Below, in pieces: positions 18,610 to 27,697 of a stretch of 35,350 nt of DNA. The stretch is from Bacteroidota bacterium (GTDB taxonomy: Bacteria; Bacteroidota; Bacteroidia; Sphingobacteriales; Sphingobacteriaceae). The stretch lies in contig VGGW01000005.1 of assembly GCA_016868395.1 (NCBI GenBank), positions 1 through 35,350 on the forward strand, written 5' to 3'. The first letter of the stretch is position 1. Each line of letters starts with the position of its first letter. Below the pieces are notes generated by a model, which worked only from the letters and a program-made list of their open reading frames with translations, had not been told where the DNA came from and did no database searches. A program made the position numbers and the translations under genes.

Positions 18610-19161
18610 ATGGAACAGATAAAAACTTATATCGACGATCTGAAAAAGACGCTTGACAGCTTGAATATTGTGGATATTCAGCATGTTGCAGATACTTTTC
18701 TCAAAGCAAGGGACAATAACAAGAAAATAATATTTTTCGGTAACGGTGGTAGCGGATCCACTGCTTCCCATTTTGTTTGTGATCTTAATAAAGGATGTTC
18801 GTTTGAAAAGAATAAGAAATTTAGGGCTCTATGTCTGAACGACAATATCGCAACGATTCTTGCTTATGGAAACGATGTCAGCTATAATGTTATTTTCGTT
18901 GAACAATTAAAAAATTTTATGGATCCTGGTGATGTCGTTGTTGGTATTTCGGGAAGTGGGAACTCTAAAAATATCATCGAGGCCATAACGTACGCAAATA
19001 ACAATGGTGGAATAACTGTTGGCTTAACAGGATTTAATGGAGGAAAGCTAAAAGAAATTGCTGAGCTGTCAGTAAATGCAAATATAAATGATATGCAGAT
19101 TTCTGAGGATATTCATGTGATTATTATGCACATCCTTTACAAACTTTTAAGTAATAAATAA
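18610..19161 (+). CDS. gmhA: Sedoheptulose 7-phosphate isomerase (GmhA-like SIS protein)
   Basis: A 183-residue single SIS-domain protein, close to the GmhA length. It carries IIFFGNGGSGSTASHFVCDL (about 41-60), ILAYGNDVSYNVIFVEQL (about 88) and VVGISGSGNSKNIIEAI (about 113). The C-terminal ISEDIHVIIMHILYKLL matches the end of E. coli GmhA (QEVHIKVIHIL), including the catalytic histidine region. It should convert sedoheptulose 7-phosphate to D-glycero-D-manno-heptose 7-phosphate, the substrate of the kinase domain encoded at 16093. The GmhB phosphatase needed between those steps is not in the window. Confidence 0.85.
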   Translation: MEQIKTYIDDLKKTLDSLNIVDIQHVADTFLKARDNNKKIIFFGNGGSGSTASHFVCDLNKGCSFEKNKKFRALCLNDNIATILAYGNDVSYNVIFVEQLKNFMDPGDVVVGISGSGNSKNIIEAITYANNNGGITVGLTGFNGGKLKEIAELSVNANINDMQISEDIHVIIMHILYKLLSNK

Positions 19162-19175
19162 TCTCGGATATAACT

Positions 19176-20150
19176 TTGCAATCTTCTAAGGATAATATCC
19201 ATATTCAATATCGACCAGATGTAGACGGTCTGAGAGCTATTGCTGTTCTGTTGGTTGTTGGGTTCCACGCTTTCCCTGAATTAATCCAAGGTGGCTATAT
19301 CGGAGTCGATATTTTTTTTGTTATCTCCGGGTTTCTTATTACAACAATCATTTCTAAAAACCTCCGGAATGAAACGTTTACAATAAGAGATTTCTACGCT
19401 CGCCGTATCCTTCGAATATTTCCGGCACTTTTACTCATATTGATATTCTGTTGGGTAGCTGGGTGGTTTTTGCTTCTTCCAGATGAATATAGTCGATTAA
19501 GTGTTCAAATCTTGGCAGGGACTGCTTTTTTTTCCAATATTCTTTTTTGGATACAAGGGGGCTATTTCGATCTCGCATCAATATCAAAACCACTACTTCA
19601 CCTCTGGTCTTTGGGAATTGAGGAGCAATTCTATATATTTTATCCGCTATTATTATTCGTAGCCTGGCGCCGATCCTATAATATATTGCGTATTTTGTTT
19701 GTTCTTATCCTAATATCTTTATCCTTAAATCTATATTTTGTAATTTGCAATGAGATAATTGTTAAGATAGGCTCAATCGATTTCATTGTTTCTAACACAT
19801 TTTATTCCCCTTTTACGCGTTTTTGGGAATTAATGGTTGGGGGGGGGGTGTTAGCGTTAAATAATCATCCTAGGATAATTGCTAATAAATTCTCTCAATC
19901 AACTTATCATATTTCGTCCTTTTCAAATGCTCAGTCATTATTGGGAGTTACACTAGTTGTTTCCTTTCTCGCTTTCTATCCTTATAATAATAGCGAAAGC
20001 CAAGCAGGGGCTTGGATGCTTTTACCGGTCATAGGCGCTTATCTATTAATCTCAGCTGGTCCGGATTCATGGTTTAATAAGCAAGTACTATCATCCAGGT
20101 TGTTTGTTTGGTTAGGTAAAATCAGTTACCCATTGTACCTTTGGCACTGA
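19176..20150 (+). pseudogene. Acyltransferase-3 half of a broken OafA-like O-acetyltransferase
   Basis: The 324 codons to the TGA at 20148-20150 encode the membrane half of an OafA/YrhL-type transferase. It shows YRPDVDGLRAIAVLLVVGFH (with the catalytic-type His), GGYIGVDIFFVISGFLI, FYARRILRIFPALL, LHLWSLGIEEQFYIFYPLL and FWELMVGGGVLAL. It stops after SYPLYLWH, exactly where the family has a tryptophan (SYPLYLWHWPLL). So TGG has become TGA, a single-base nonsense change. In the same frame the codons after the stop read PLLSFIFI and continue into the SGNH half with no further stop. The start is TTG 19176, the only start near the conserved RPDVDGLR. It may still be a stable truncated protein lacking the last membrane segment(s). 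A G10 tract sits inside it. Confidence 0.85.
19839..19848 (+). repeat. G10 homopolymer inside the O-acetyltransferase gene
   Basis: Ten consecutive G bases encode Gly-Gly-Gly plus the first base of a Val codon in FWELMVGGGVLAL. The neighbouring sequence is AT-rich and no other G run of this length is in the window. Loss or gain of one base would shift the frame. Such tracts are known slippage sites in phase-variable surface genes of other bacteria; here that role is inference. Confidence 0.9.
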
Positions 20151-21206
20151 CCGCTTCTCTCCTTTATTTTTATAACGGATTCACGTAATGAGTCTTGGCA
20201 ACTCAAGTTCGCGATTGTCATAATTAGTATCCTGTTGGGTTGGATTACTTTTCAATTCCTTGAAGTTCCTTTACGAAAGATAAAGAGTAGCAAAAAGAAA
20301 ATTGTGGCTCTTTGCACAGGTATGGCAATTATAGCTATCATCTCCTTAATTACTATTCGAATGAATGGTATACCGAATCGAACTGATGAAATTTACAACA
20401 CAGGGGTCTTCGTGGAAAAGGCACATATTTCCCCGGATGAAACTGCATCTGCTAATGCAAAGGCATTTAACGGTATACCACATCTGTCTCGTGCAATGAA
20501 TACAAATGATCCTACAATTGCACTGGTTGGCGATAGTCATGCTCAGCATTTGTTCGCTGGGCTGGATGTTCATTATAAATTAACAACTGAAAATCTTTTT
20601 CAATTTGACGCTTGCACTCCTATGAATGTAAATTTGGTGGAAAGTGACAAAATTTTTGACTGCTCACAAAACGCTGAAGAGGTTTTTGGATATATTTCAA
20701 AGTCAAAAACGATACATACAGTCATACTTTCCTGGTATGGACAAATGATGTTCAGTGGTGGAAGATACAATCAGAAGACATATAGGTCGGTAAGATTTAA
20801 AGACAATCCGATTATAAGGAATAATGAAGAAATTTATATTGAAGGTTTAAAGCGTACAATTGAATATTTGGAACAAGCAGGGAAAAAAGTCATTTTGGTT
20901 TTGGACAACCCTGATTTGGGATTCAATCCACTTAATGATCTGAGACCTGTTAGTTTCTTTTATTCGGATTCTGATAAAAAAGGTGTTCTTCCGGTCAGTG
21001 ATTACAAGAAATATACAAGCCTATACAAATCCAGGATCTATATGATGCTGAGGGAGTTTCCAGGCACCAAAGTGTTTGATCCGAGCCAATTTCTTTGTGA
21101 TTCTATATATTGTTATGGCATAAAAGATGGGAAACTACTATATTTCGATCCTGATCATTTAACTTATGATGGAAGTGTGTTTTTAGGCAGAAACTTCCCT
21201 TATTAA
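20151..21206 (+). pseudogene. C-terminal SGNH-hydrolase half of the same broken O-acetyltransferase
   Basis: This reading frame continues directly from the TGA at 20148-20150 without a frame change. It gives a last membrane helix (SILLGWITFQFLEVPLRKI) and an extracytoplasmic SGNH-type domain. That domain has IALVGDSHAQHLFAG (GDSH block I with the nucleophilic serine, about 20517-20561) and FDPDHLTYDGSVFLG near the end (DxxH block V). In intact OafA-like proteins (about 650-680 residues; 676 codons here including the stop) this domain finishes acetyl transfer to the glycan in the periplasm. Re-initiation at a TTG (20235) could give a separate 323-residue protein with one membrane anchor, but no strong start is visible. 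The remaining residues look intact, suggesting the loss is recent. Confidence 0.8.
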
Positions 21207-21239
21207 ATGTAAATATTATTCGATTAGTTAAATGTCCAT

Positions 21240-22166
21240 ATGACTCTTAGAAAATCTTCTTTATCTCTGGGAGTAATTTTGTCTCTTATTATTCTTTTTC
21301 CATGGGAGGCTATTACACCAGGGAGATTCGAAGACCTGGCTTCCTATAGGCTAAATCTGGAGATGGATACTCCACCTGATTTGGCACAGTTTGAATCCCC
21401 TATAATTTTTTTATTCAGGGAGGTGCTTTTTCAGAAGTGGCTCTTCACCGTTTTCGAATCTAGCCAGGACGTTGAACTTACCTTGTTTATAATCGCTTCT
21501 GTAACTATAGTTATTTTCTTTTTCGCATTAAAAAGATTAAAAATTGATTACAGGCTTGCCATATTTTTTCTTAACCCTCTAATAATCGACTTTTTTAATG
21601 CCCAACTCAGGAACTCGCTTGCCTTATCCTTATTTCTACTTGGATATGGGGCAAAGCGAAAGCTGTTCAAGTATTTTTTTATCGTTTTAAGTGTTTCGCT
21701 GCATTTGGGATTACTGATATTGGTTGTAGTATATTTCCTTGCTGTTTTTCTAAAAAACAGAATAAAGAATCGCACTCTCCAGATTATATCACTGACTATG
21801 GCAGCTATACTTTTTGGTTTTGGCGATAAAATATTTTTCTCACTGATTAATGATCGGAGAGCGAATATTTACTCCAGTAGCAACGGGATGTCCGTAATTT
21901 ATTTTTTATGGGCTTGCTGCCTTTTCGCGTGTATCTTCGTTATTAAGAAAAGAGATCAGAAAAGTACCTTGAATATTGATTTTGCCTTTATCGGATCCCT
22001 CCTTATTGTACTTGCATATTTCTCCGGTGCCTATTATGGTCGGTATCTTGCGATGTTCTTTCCATTCATCATTTTGTCCATTGGAACATTTGATTTCAGA
22101 AAGCCAGTTATTTGGGTGATGTCGTTTTATTGTTTTTATACTTTTGTCATGAATTTTGTTTTTTGA
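21240..22166 (+). CDS. EpsG/Wzy-like polysaccharide polymerase (membrane)
   Basis: A 308-residue very hydrophobic protein with roughly eight or nine membrane segments, including VELTLFIIASVTIVIFFFAL, YFFIVLSVSLHLGLLILVV, IIYFLWACCLFACIFVI and FAFIGSLLIVLAYFSG. The stretch FFNAQLRNSLALSLFLLGYG (about 119) matches the EpsG-family pattern in which an Arg precedes a helix of small residues. YYGRYLAMFFPFIILSI near the end gives a second positive periplasmic-loop residue. EpsG/Wzy proteins polymerise undecaprenyl-linked repeat units on the periplasmic side. It is the only polymerase candidate in the window. It is a little shorter than typical (about 350), mainly at the N-terminus. Confidence 0.75.
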   Translation: MTLRKSSLSLGVILSLIILFPWEAITPGRFEDLASYRLNLEMDTPPDLAQFESPIIFLFREVLFQKWLFTVFESSQDVELTLFIIASVTIVIFFFALKRLKIDYRLAIFFLNPLIIDFFNAQLRNSLALSLFLLGYGAKRKLFKYFFIVLSVSLHLGLLILVVVYFLAVFLKNRIKNRTLQIISLTMAAILFGFGDKIFFSLINDRRANIYSSSNGMSVIYFLWACCLFACIFVIKKRDQKSTLNIDFAFIGSLLIVLAYFSGAYYGRYLAMFFPFIILSIGTFDFRKPVIWVMSFYCFYTFVMNFVF

Positions 22167-22168
22167 TA

Positions 22169-23260
22169 ATGACACCTTTAATCAGTGTAATCATGTCTGC
22201 ATATAATGCGGACAAATATCTTTTAGAAAGTGTTGCTAGTATATTAAACCAAGAATACGCTAATTTTGAGTTTATCATTGTAAATGATGGTTCCGTAGAT
22301 AATACTTCGGTTTTATTAAAACAAATTAAAGAATCAGATAGTCGTGTAAGAATTATAGACCAGGAGAACAAGGGCCTTGCATCTTCTCTGAACACAGCAA
22401 TTCAGATTTCCAAAGGCGAATATATAGCTAGAATGGACGCTGATGATATTGCTAATAGTACACGTTTATCTACTCAGTTGGAGTTTTTAAATAGGTTTAA
22501 AGACATTGACATCCTTGGAAGTTATGTTGAGGCTTTTGGAGATTCTAAGGTTCGTGTATGGACATTTCCGGAAACTAAAGAGGATTGCGACGTAGCCCTT
22601 TTGTTTTTAAATCCATTAGCACATCCTGCTGTTATGTTTAGAAGGCGAATCATTGACGATACGGGATTATATGATTTAAGTTTTAATTATGACCAGGACT
22701 ATGAGCTTTGGGCTAGGGCTTCAGCATCCCATGGCATCTCCAATATCAATAAAGTACTTCTGAAATACAGAATTCACGGGAATCAAATGGGCTCGGTTTT
22801 CTCAAAAGGTGAGCGGACCAACTCTCAAAAACGAACACAGTTATTCCTTTTAAATGAGATGGGGTTGACTGTTTCAGATGAGGATATGGAGATTCATTTA
22901 CTTTTAGCCAATGCTTATAGACTTGAGTTTGAATTCGCAGGGAATTACGATATCCTTAAAAAAGTTTCGTTGTGGATAAAAAAAATAACAGAAACAAACC
23001 GAAGAACGAACCGATATAACGACTTGGCATTAAGGAAGCGCTTATATACTCACTACCACGCTCTTTGTTTGTACCTCGCTGACAACGGTTTTGGCGTATA
23101 TAAAGAATATAAAGTGATTGCAAATTACCTTGGGTTTAATGCGATTAATTTGACTTTAATGATTTCCTGCCTGTTTAGATCTGGAAGAAAAGAGCATCTT
23201 GTATTATATAACTTATCCTATAAACTCAAAAATATCATAAGAAATGTGGTTGGTCAGTAA
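22169..23260 (+). CDS. Family 2 (GT-A) glycosyltransferase
   Basis: A classical GT2 of 363 residues: PLISVIMSAYNADKYLLESV, FEFIIVNDGSVDNTSVLL (about 32), the DxD-type metal site RMDADDIAN (about 88), and LNPLAHPAVMFRRRIID (about 148) with YDLSFNYDQDYELWARAS (ED-type base region, about 170). It resembles chain-extending transferases of O-antigen clusters (WbbD/WcaA-like). I chose ATG 22169, two bases after the polymerase stop; an in-frame upstream ATG at 22112 adds a stretch overlapping the polymerase gene. The 17-base overlap with the next gene suggests coupled translation. Confidence 0.88.
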   Translation: MTPLISVIMSAYNADKYLLESVASILNQEYANFEFIIVNDGSVDNTSVLLKQIKESDSRVRIIDQENKGLASSLNTAIQISKGEYIARMDADDIANSTRLSTQLEFLNRFKDIDILGSYVEAFGDSKVRVWTFPETKEDCDVALLFLNPLAHPAVMFRRRIIDDTGLYDLSFNYDQDYELWARASASHGISNINKVLLKYRIHGNQMGSVFSKGERTNSQKRTQLFLLNEMGLTVSDEDMEIHLLLANAYRLEFEFAGNYDILKKVSLWIKKITETNRRTNRYNDLALRKRLYTHYHALCLYLADNGFGVYKEYKVIANYLGFNAINLTLMISCLFRSGRKEHLVLYNLSYKLKNIIRNVVGQ

Positions 23261-24356
23261 CATTAAGATATTCATTAAATATTATCTATTGCGGACCTAT
23301 ATGTCTATAAGAAAAGTTAACGAACTTTATAATCTTCGAAGTATCAGATTTAATTCGTTCTCCAAGCCGGCAAATGTTTTTATTGGATTTCAGAATAACA
23401 AAAATAGCGGTGGAGGTCTAAAGTTGCGGGATTTGAAGGAGTTTGATTCTGCCGATAATACTTATAACGCACTTTATCTTTTAAGCAGTTCACTTCCTGC
23501 CAGCTTTGAGGAAATGATTCAAAAGGCAAAGAAAGCTAATGCAAAAGTTATCTGGAACCAGAATGGGATTGGTTTCCCAGCATGGGCCGGTCCAAGATTC
23601 TCAGAGCTCAACAAATCTTTTAAATACGGTCTTGAACATTCCGATATTGTGCTTTTTCAAAGTGAATTCGCCCTTCAATCAGTCAATGAACTGGTAATGG
23701 ATACCGGTAATCTTAATAAAGTGGTTCTATATAATTCGATAGATACATCGGTATTTAAGCCGGATTTTAAGGAATGTGGTAAGTCACCAAATATCCTGGT
23801 TGCCGGTTCTCATAACGATATCAACCGGGTGGTGATAGCCATTAAAATAGTTGCTTTACTAAGAAAATCTGGTATTGAGTGCCATTTAAAAATTGCCGGC
23901 CGTATAAAGGAATCATCCCTGCCAGAAGTAAGGAATTTGATCAGCGAAAACAAATTAACCGACTACGTAACTTTTCTTGGTGCTTATGGAAGATCTGATG
24001 CACCTGGTATTTTTTCGGGTTCAGATATTTTGCTACATTTGCAACCCTTTGATTCCTGCCCTACAGTGGTAATCGAAGCCATGGCCTCAGGTTTAGTCGT
24101 TGTTGGGCCCGGCAATGGTGCAATACCTGAGCTTTTGGGCAGAGAGTTATCGGTGCAACTAGTTGATAATGCAACTAACTACGATAAATACGACTGGGGC
24201 GAGCCAGAACATTATGCAACAAAAATCATTGATTTACTTCCCATGTTAAATGTATTTAAGCAAAAGGCTCGTGCACGTGCTGTTGAACAATTCGATCTGA
24301 CTAAGTGGATGAAATTTCACCGGGATTTGTTTATTCATGACAAAGTGAATCATTAA
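23244..24356 (+). CDS. Family 4 (GT-B) glycosyltransferase
   Basis: A 370-residue GT4 enzyme. The N-domain has the glycine-rich NKNSGGGLKLRDLKEF (about 51) and KVIWNQNGIGFPAWAGP. The C-domain begins NILVAGSHNDINRVVIAI (about 178) and contains HLKIAGRIKES, LTDYVTFLGAYGRSDAPGIF and donor site DSCPTVVIEAMASGLVVVGP (about 272; EX7E remnant E-A-M-A-S-G). It starts inside the preceding GT2 gene. Donor sugar unknown. Confidence 0.85.
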   Translation: MWLVSNIKIFIKYYLLRTYMSIRKVNELYNLRSIRFNSFSKPANVFIGFQNNKNSGGGLKLRDLKEFDSADNTYNALYLLSSSLPASFEEMIQKAKKANAKVIWNQNGIGFPAWAGPRFSELNKSFKYGLEHSDIVLFQSEFALQSVNELVMDTGNLNKVVLYNSIDTSVFKPDFKECGKSPNILVAGSHNDINRVVIAIKIVALLRKSGIECHLKIAGRIKESSLPEVRNLISENKLTDYVTFLGAYGRSDAPGIFSGSDILLHLQPFDSCPTVVIEAMASGLVVVGPGNGAIPELLGRELSVQLVDNATNYDKYDWGEPEHYATKIIDLLPMLNVFKQKARARAVEQFDLTKWMKFHRDLFIHDKVNH

Positions 24357-24407
24357 ATTTTTGATTTTATAAACTATAATTTGAATACTAGTATCACCCG
24401 AAATTAT

Positions 24408-25517
24408 ATGATAGACACTACTTTGGAAGATTCGGTTGAGGACCGAAAAATATTAGTAACCGGGACTGCTGGATTTATTGGATTCCATCTTGTGTCAGAA
24501 CTTCTAAATCTGAACTACAAAGTTGTTGGTATTGATTCGATTAATTCATATTACGATACTTCTCTAAAACGTGCTCGTCTGGCTGAGCATGGCATTCGCA
24601 TAACTCAAGCTGATCTGGACAGCAGAACTGGAAATGAAGGAATTCCAGCTATACTAAGTTCGATCCACCCAAATTATAAGTTTTATCATGGGGGTATCGA
24701 CGACAGGAATCAGGTAGAACAAATCTTTGCAGCCGAGAATCCGACCATTGTTATTAATCTTGCTGCTCAGCCTGGTGTCAGATATAGCCTGACACACCCT
24801 AGGGACCATATTACATCCAATATTGACGGATTTTTGAATATCCTTGAAGAGTGCAGAAACTACAAAATTAAACATTTGCTTTATGCCAGTAGTTCAAGTA
24901 TATATGGTCTAAATACACAATTACCTTTCAAGACAAGTGATAATGCTGATCATCCGATAAGCCTGTACGGAGCTACTAAAAAAAGCAACGAGCTAATGGC
25001 ACATTGTTATTCGCATTTATTTGATCTCCCAACTACAGGTTTGAGATTTTTTACAGTTTATGGGCTTTGGGGCCGTCCTGATATGGCTTTATATAGTTTT
25101 ACAAAGTCAATTATAGATGGGATTCCAATGGACCTATTTAACAACGGTGATATGATCAGGGATTTTACTTACGTTGATGACATTGTACAGTCGATAGTAC
25201 GATTAATCGATAAAATACCAAATCGCTTATCTGACAAAAATTTACTTAATAGTCCCAACTCAAGTACAGCTCCTTACCGGATTCTCAATATTGGGAATAA
25301 TAAGCCCATCATTTTAAGTGATTTTTTGAAAGTATTAGAGGAAGCTATCGGTCAGGAAGCCATAATCAATTACAAGGAAACACAGCCAGGAGATGTATAC
25401 GCTACTCAGGCAGATATTGATGATCTTATTGATTTGATAGATTATGCACCAACTACATCTGTTAAAGAAGGCGTTTCCTCGTTTGTGAACTGGTATAAAG
25501 AGTATTATAATAATTAG
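24408..25517 (+). CDS. UDP-glucuronate 4-epimerase-like SDR (CapI/LspL family)
   Basis: A 369-residue extended SDR. It has ILVTGTAGFIGFHLVSELL (about 18), VVGIDSINSYYDTSLKRARL, NLAAQPGVRYSLTHPRDHI, ASSSSIYGLNTQLPF (about 163), the active-site pair in SLYGATKKSNELMAH (Tyr about 187, Lys 191), TGLRFFTVYGLWGRPDMALY and MIRDFTYVDDIVQ. These are hallmark segments of CapI-type UDP-glucuronic acid 4-epimerases, which make UDP-galacturonic acid. A UDP-GlcA supplier (UDP-glucose 6-dehydrogenase) is not in the window. I chose ATG 24408; a TTG at 24381 adds nine residues. There is a small internal insertion (about residues 68-90) compared with the shortest family members. Confidence 0.88.
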   Translation: MIDTTLEDSVEDRKILVTGTAGFIGFHLVSELLNLNYKVVGIDSINSYYDTSLKRARLAEHGIRITQADLDSRTGNEGIPAILSSIHPNYKFYHGGIDDRNQVEQIFAAENPTIVINLAAQPGVRYSLTHPRDHITSNIDGFLNILEECRNYKIKHLLYASSSSIYGLNTQLPFKTSDNADHPISLYGATKKSNELMAHCYSHLFDLPTTGLRFFTVYGLWGRPDMALYSFTKSIIDGIPMDLFNNGDMIRDFTYVDDIVQSIVRLIDKIPNRLSDKNLLNSPNSSTAPYRILNIGNNKPIILSDFLKVLEEAIGQEAIINYKETQPGDVYATQADIDDLIDLIDYAPTTSVKEGVSSFVNWYKEYYNN

Positions 25518-25552
25518 ACCCAGTAATTAACAGGATAGAGCATTATTTTTCC

Positions 25553-27697
25553 ATGAGAATAGCTTTTATAATAACTGCATTAGCGAATCAAGGCTCTATC
25601 TCTGTATTTAAAGAGCTCATTAATCAGCTAACTTTACAGGGCATAGCGCTTGATCTTTTTTATTTTGATGAAAAAATTGAGAATAATTTCGATTGCAAAA
25701 AATACAGAATTTCCTTTACATCATCTCTTAAAGATTATAACTACGACGTAGTCCATTCTACTGGCATCAGGCCTGACCTTTATGTTTGGCTTAATAAAAA
25801 GAAATTTCCCAAAAAAACGAAGTTTATAACTACGATCCATAGTTTTATAAGAAAAGATTTCAACAATGAGTATAACTGGTTAGTATCAGCAATAGCCTCA
25901 AACCTATGGTACCGGATAATGTCCGCTCATGATCGAGTAGCGGTTTTGACAAATGATGCAAAATTGTACTATTCAAAGCTTTTAAGTTCGCCTATCCATG
26001 TTGTGAACAATGGAAGAACCTGTATTTCGAATAACGATATAGCATCAGAAGACGAGGTGTTACTGAGGGAAATTGCTTTAAAATACAAGATTTTAGGCAC
26101 ACATGCTAAAATCTCTAAGATCAAAGGGCTAAATCTGGTAATCGATGCCTTGGTGAAACTTACAGATTATGCCTTTGTCGTTATTGGACAGGGTAAGGAA
26201 CTTGATGCATTAAAAGCGCAAGCTTTAAGGCTTGGCGTAAATGACAGGTGCTTTTTTCTTGGTTTCAGAACAAATATTACTCCCTTTTTTCGATTTTATG
26301 ATATCTATGTGATGCCTTCTCTGAGTGAAGGGCTTCCAATGGCATTGATAGAGGCCGTTGCTAATAAGGTGGTTTGTTTATGCTCAGATATTTCAACCTT
26401 CAAAGAGATATTTTCTGAAGATGAGGTTCTGAAGTTTGAACTTGGAGATGTGGATGATTTTATTGAAAAAGTTAGTATGCTTGAAGATAAGAGATTAAAG
26501 GAGCAAATGATTGTCCTTGCACACGAAAAATACTTATCGTCCTACACAGCCGAGGTGATGGCTAGTAATTATTTGAAACTTTACAGGGAAATGTGTGCCA
26601 CAAATGAAAAAGAATTGCCTTATTCTCAAGCAGAATTTATAAGAATGATTCACTTAATTAACAGGAAATACAAGGAAGATACAACAGACAGTATGTTGTT
26701 CACGCCAATTGTGGAGAATATTATATCTAAAGTGGGGTCTGAAAATGTATGTATTTGGGCACAAAGTCCGGGTGCTGATGTAGATCTAGGTTCACGACCT
26801 GCTTTCAAATTACTTGTTGACGCCGCACGAAAAATAAATAGAGGGGATACTATTTTTGTTACATCCACGCCACCTCACTTTGTATTTATGATCCTTATGA
26901 TCAGGTGTTTTAGGAACTTCAAAATAATTTTTCAGGTTCAGGATCTTTACCCGGATATATTGAAGATTCTTGATTGGCGGTTTAAGGTATTGTATTATTT
27001 AACGATTATACCCTCTTATTTTTTTTACAAGTTGGTAGATGTTTTTCTCACAATCAGTGATGAGATTAAAGATCATCTCATTAAGCAATATAATATCTCT
27101 GGAGAAGATATTTTCGTTGAGGAAAATTGGACAGATATTGAATGTGTTAATTTATTTGAAAAGCCCATGGCTAATCGTATTGTTTACATAGGCAATATTG
27201 GTCGTGCCCATGATTACAATTATTTTTTAAAATATATAATGACAGAACCTGTGACAACAGAAGTTGTTATTAAAACCGATAATTCCTCCAAAATAAAACT
27301 TTCCAATTCAGACAAAATCGATGCCAATGGATTAAAGCAGGGCAATTTACCTCCATTCATTAAGTGGAATCATACTAGATATTCTAAAGATGAGTTATCA
27401 GAATTCTTGTCCGGCTTTGATTATTCAATAGTATTTTTGGGGAAGGATTTCGATAAGATTTTATTTCCCTGTAAAATTTATTCCTCTCTGGCGATGTTAA
27501 TGCCGGTCATTTTTTTCGGTCCAAAAGATTCTTTCGTAAATATCTGGCTTGAAAAGTATAATTTAGGCTTCCATTATAAGTCAGTTAAAGAGAATTATAA
27601 AAATCTTGATTTTTACCGCAAAAATATTTATCGGTATAACAAAGAAAACCCTATTGAGAAGAAAATTGAATATATAACGCAGATTATTTTAAAATGA
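25553..27697 (+). CDS. Two-domain glycosyltransferase (GT4-GT4-like fusion)
   Basis: At 714 residues this is twice the normal size. Residues 1-370 form a complete GT4: ITALANQGSISVFKELINQL, KISKIKGLNLVIDAL (about 184), FVVIGQGKELDALKAQ, FRFYDIYVMPSLSEGLPMAL and LIEAVANKVVCLCSD (about 250-280). Residues about 400-714 form a second GT-B unit resembling WbuB-type GT4 enzymes: DTIFVTSTPPHFVFMILMIR (about 440), IIFQVQDLYPDILKI, FLTISDEIKDHLIKQY, IVYIGNIGRAHDYNYFLKY and LFPCKIYSSLAMLMPVIFFG near the end. The linker (about 370-395) is charged and helical. The two halves likely act in consecutive steps. Its stop shares four bases with the next start (ATGA). Confidence 0.82.
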   Translation: MRIAFIITALANQGSISVFKELINQLTLQGIALDLFYFDEKIENNFDCKKYRISFTSSLKDYNYDVVHSTGIRPDLYVWLNKKKFPKKTKFITTIHSFIRKDFNNEYNWLVSAIASNLWYRIMSAHDRVAVLTNDAKLYYSKLLSSPIHVVNNGRTCISNNDIASEDEVLLREIALKYKILGTHAKISKIKGLNLVIDALVKLTDYAFVVIGQGKELDALKAQALRLGVNDRCFFLGFRTNITPFFRFYDIYVMPSLSEGLPMALIEAVANKVVCLCSDISTFKEIFSEDEVLKFELGDVDDFIEKVSMLEDKRLKEQMIVLAHEKYLSSYTAEVMASNYLKLYREMCATNEKELPYSQAEFIRMIHLINRKYKEDTTDSMLFTPIVENIISKVGSENVCIWAQSPGADVDLGSRPAFKLLVDAARKINRGDTIFVTSTPPHFVFMILMIRCFRNFKIIFQVQDLYPDILKILDWRFKVLYYLTIIPSYFFYKLVDVFLTISDEIKDHLIKQYNISGEDIFVEENWTDIECVNLFEKPMANRIVYIGNIGRAHDYNYFLKYIMTEPVTTEVVIKTDNSSKIKLSNSDKIDANGLKQGNLPPFIKWNHTRYSKDELSEFLSGFDYSIVFLGKDFDKILFPCKIYSSLAMLMPVIFFGPKDSFVNIWLEKYNLGFHYKSVKENYKNLDFYRKNIYRYNKENPIEKKIEYITQIILK

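Noticed and set aside
20148-20150. TGA read as tryptophan or selenocysteine
   Set aside because: TGA ends other genes here (for example 1921-1923 and 22164-22166) and no selenocysteine-type hairpin is evident; a nonsense change is simpler.
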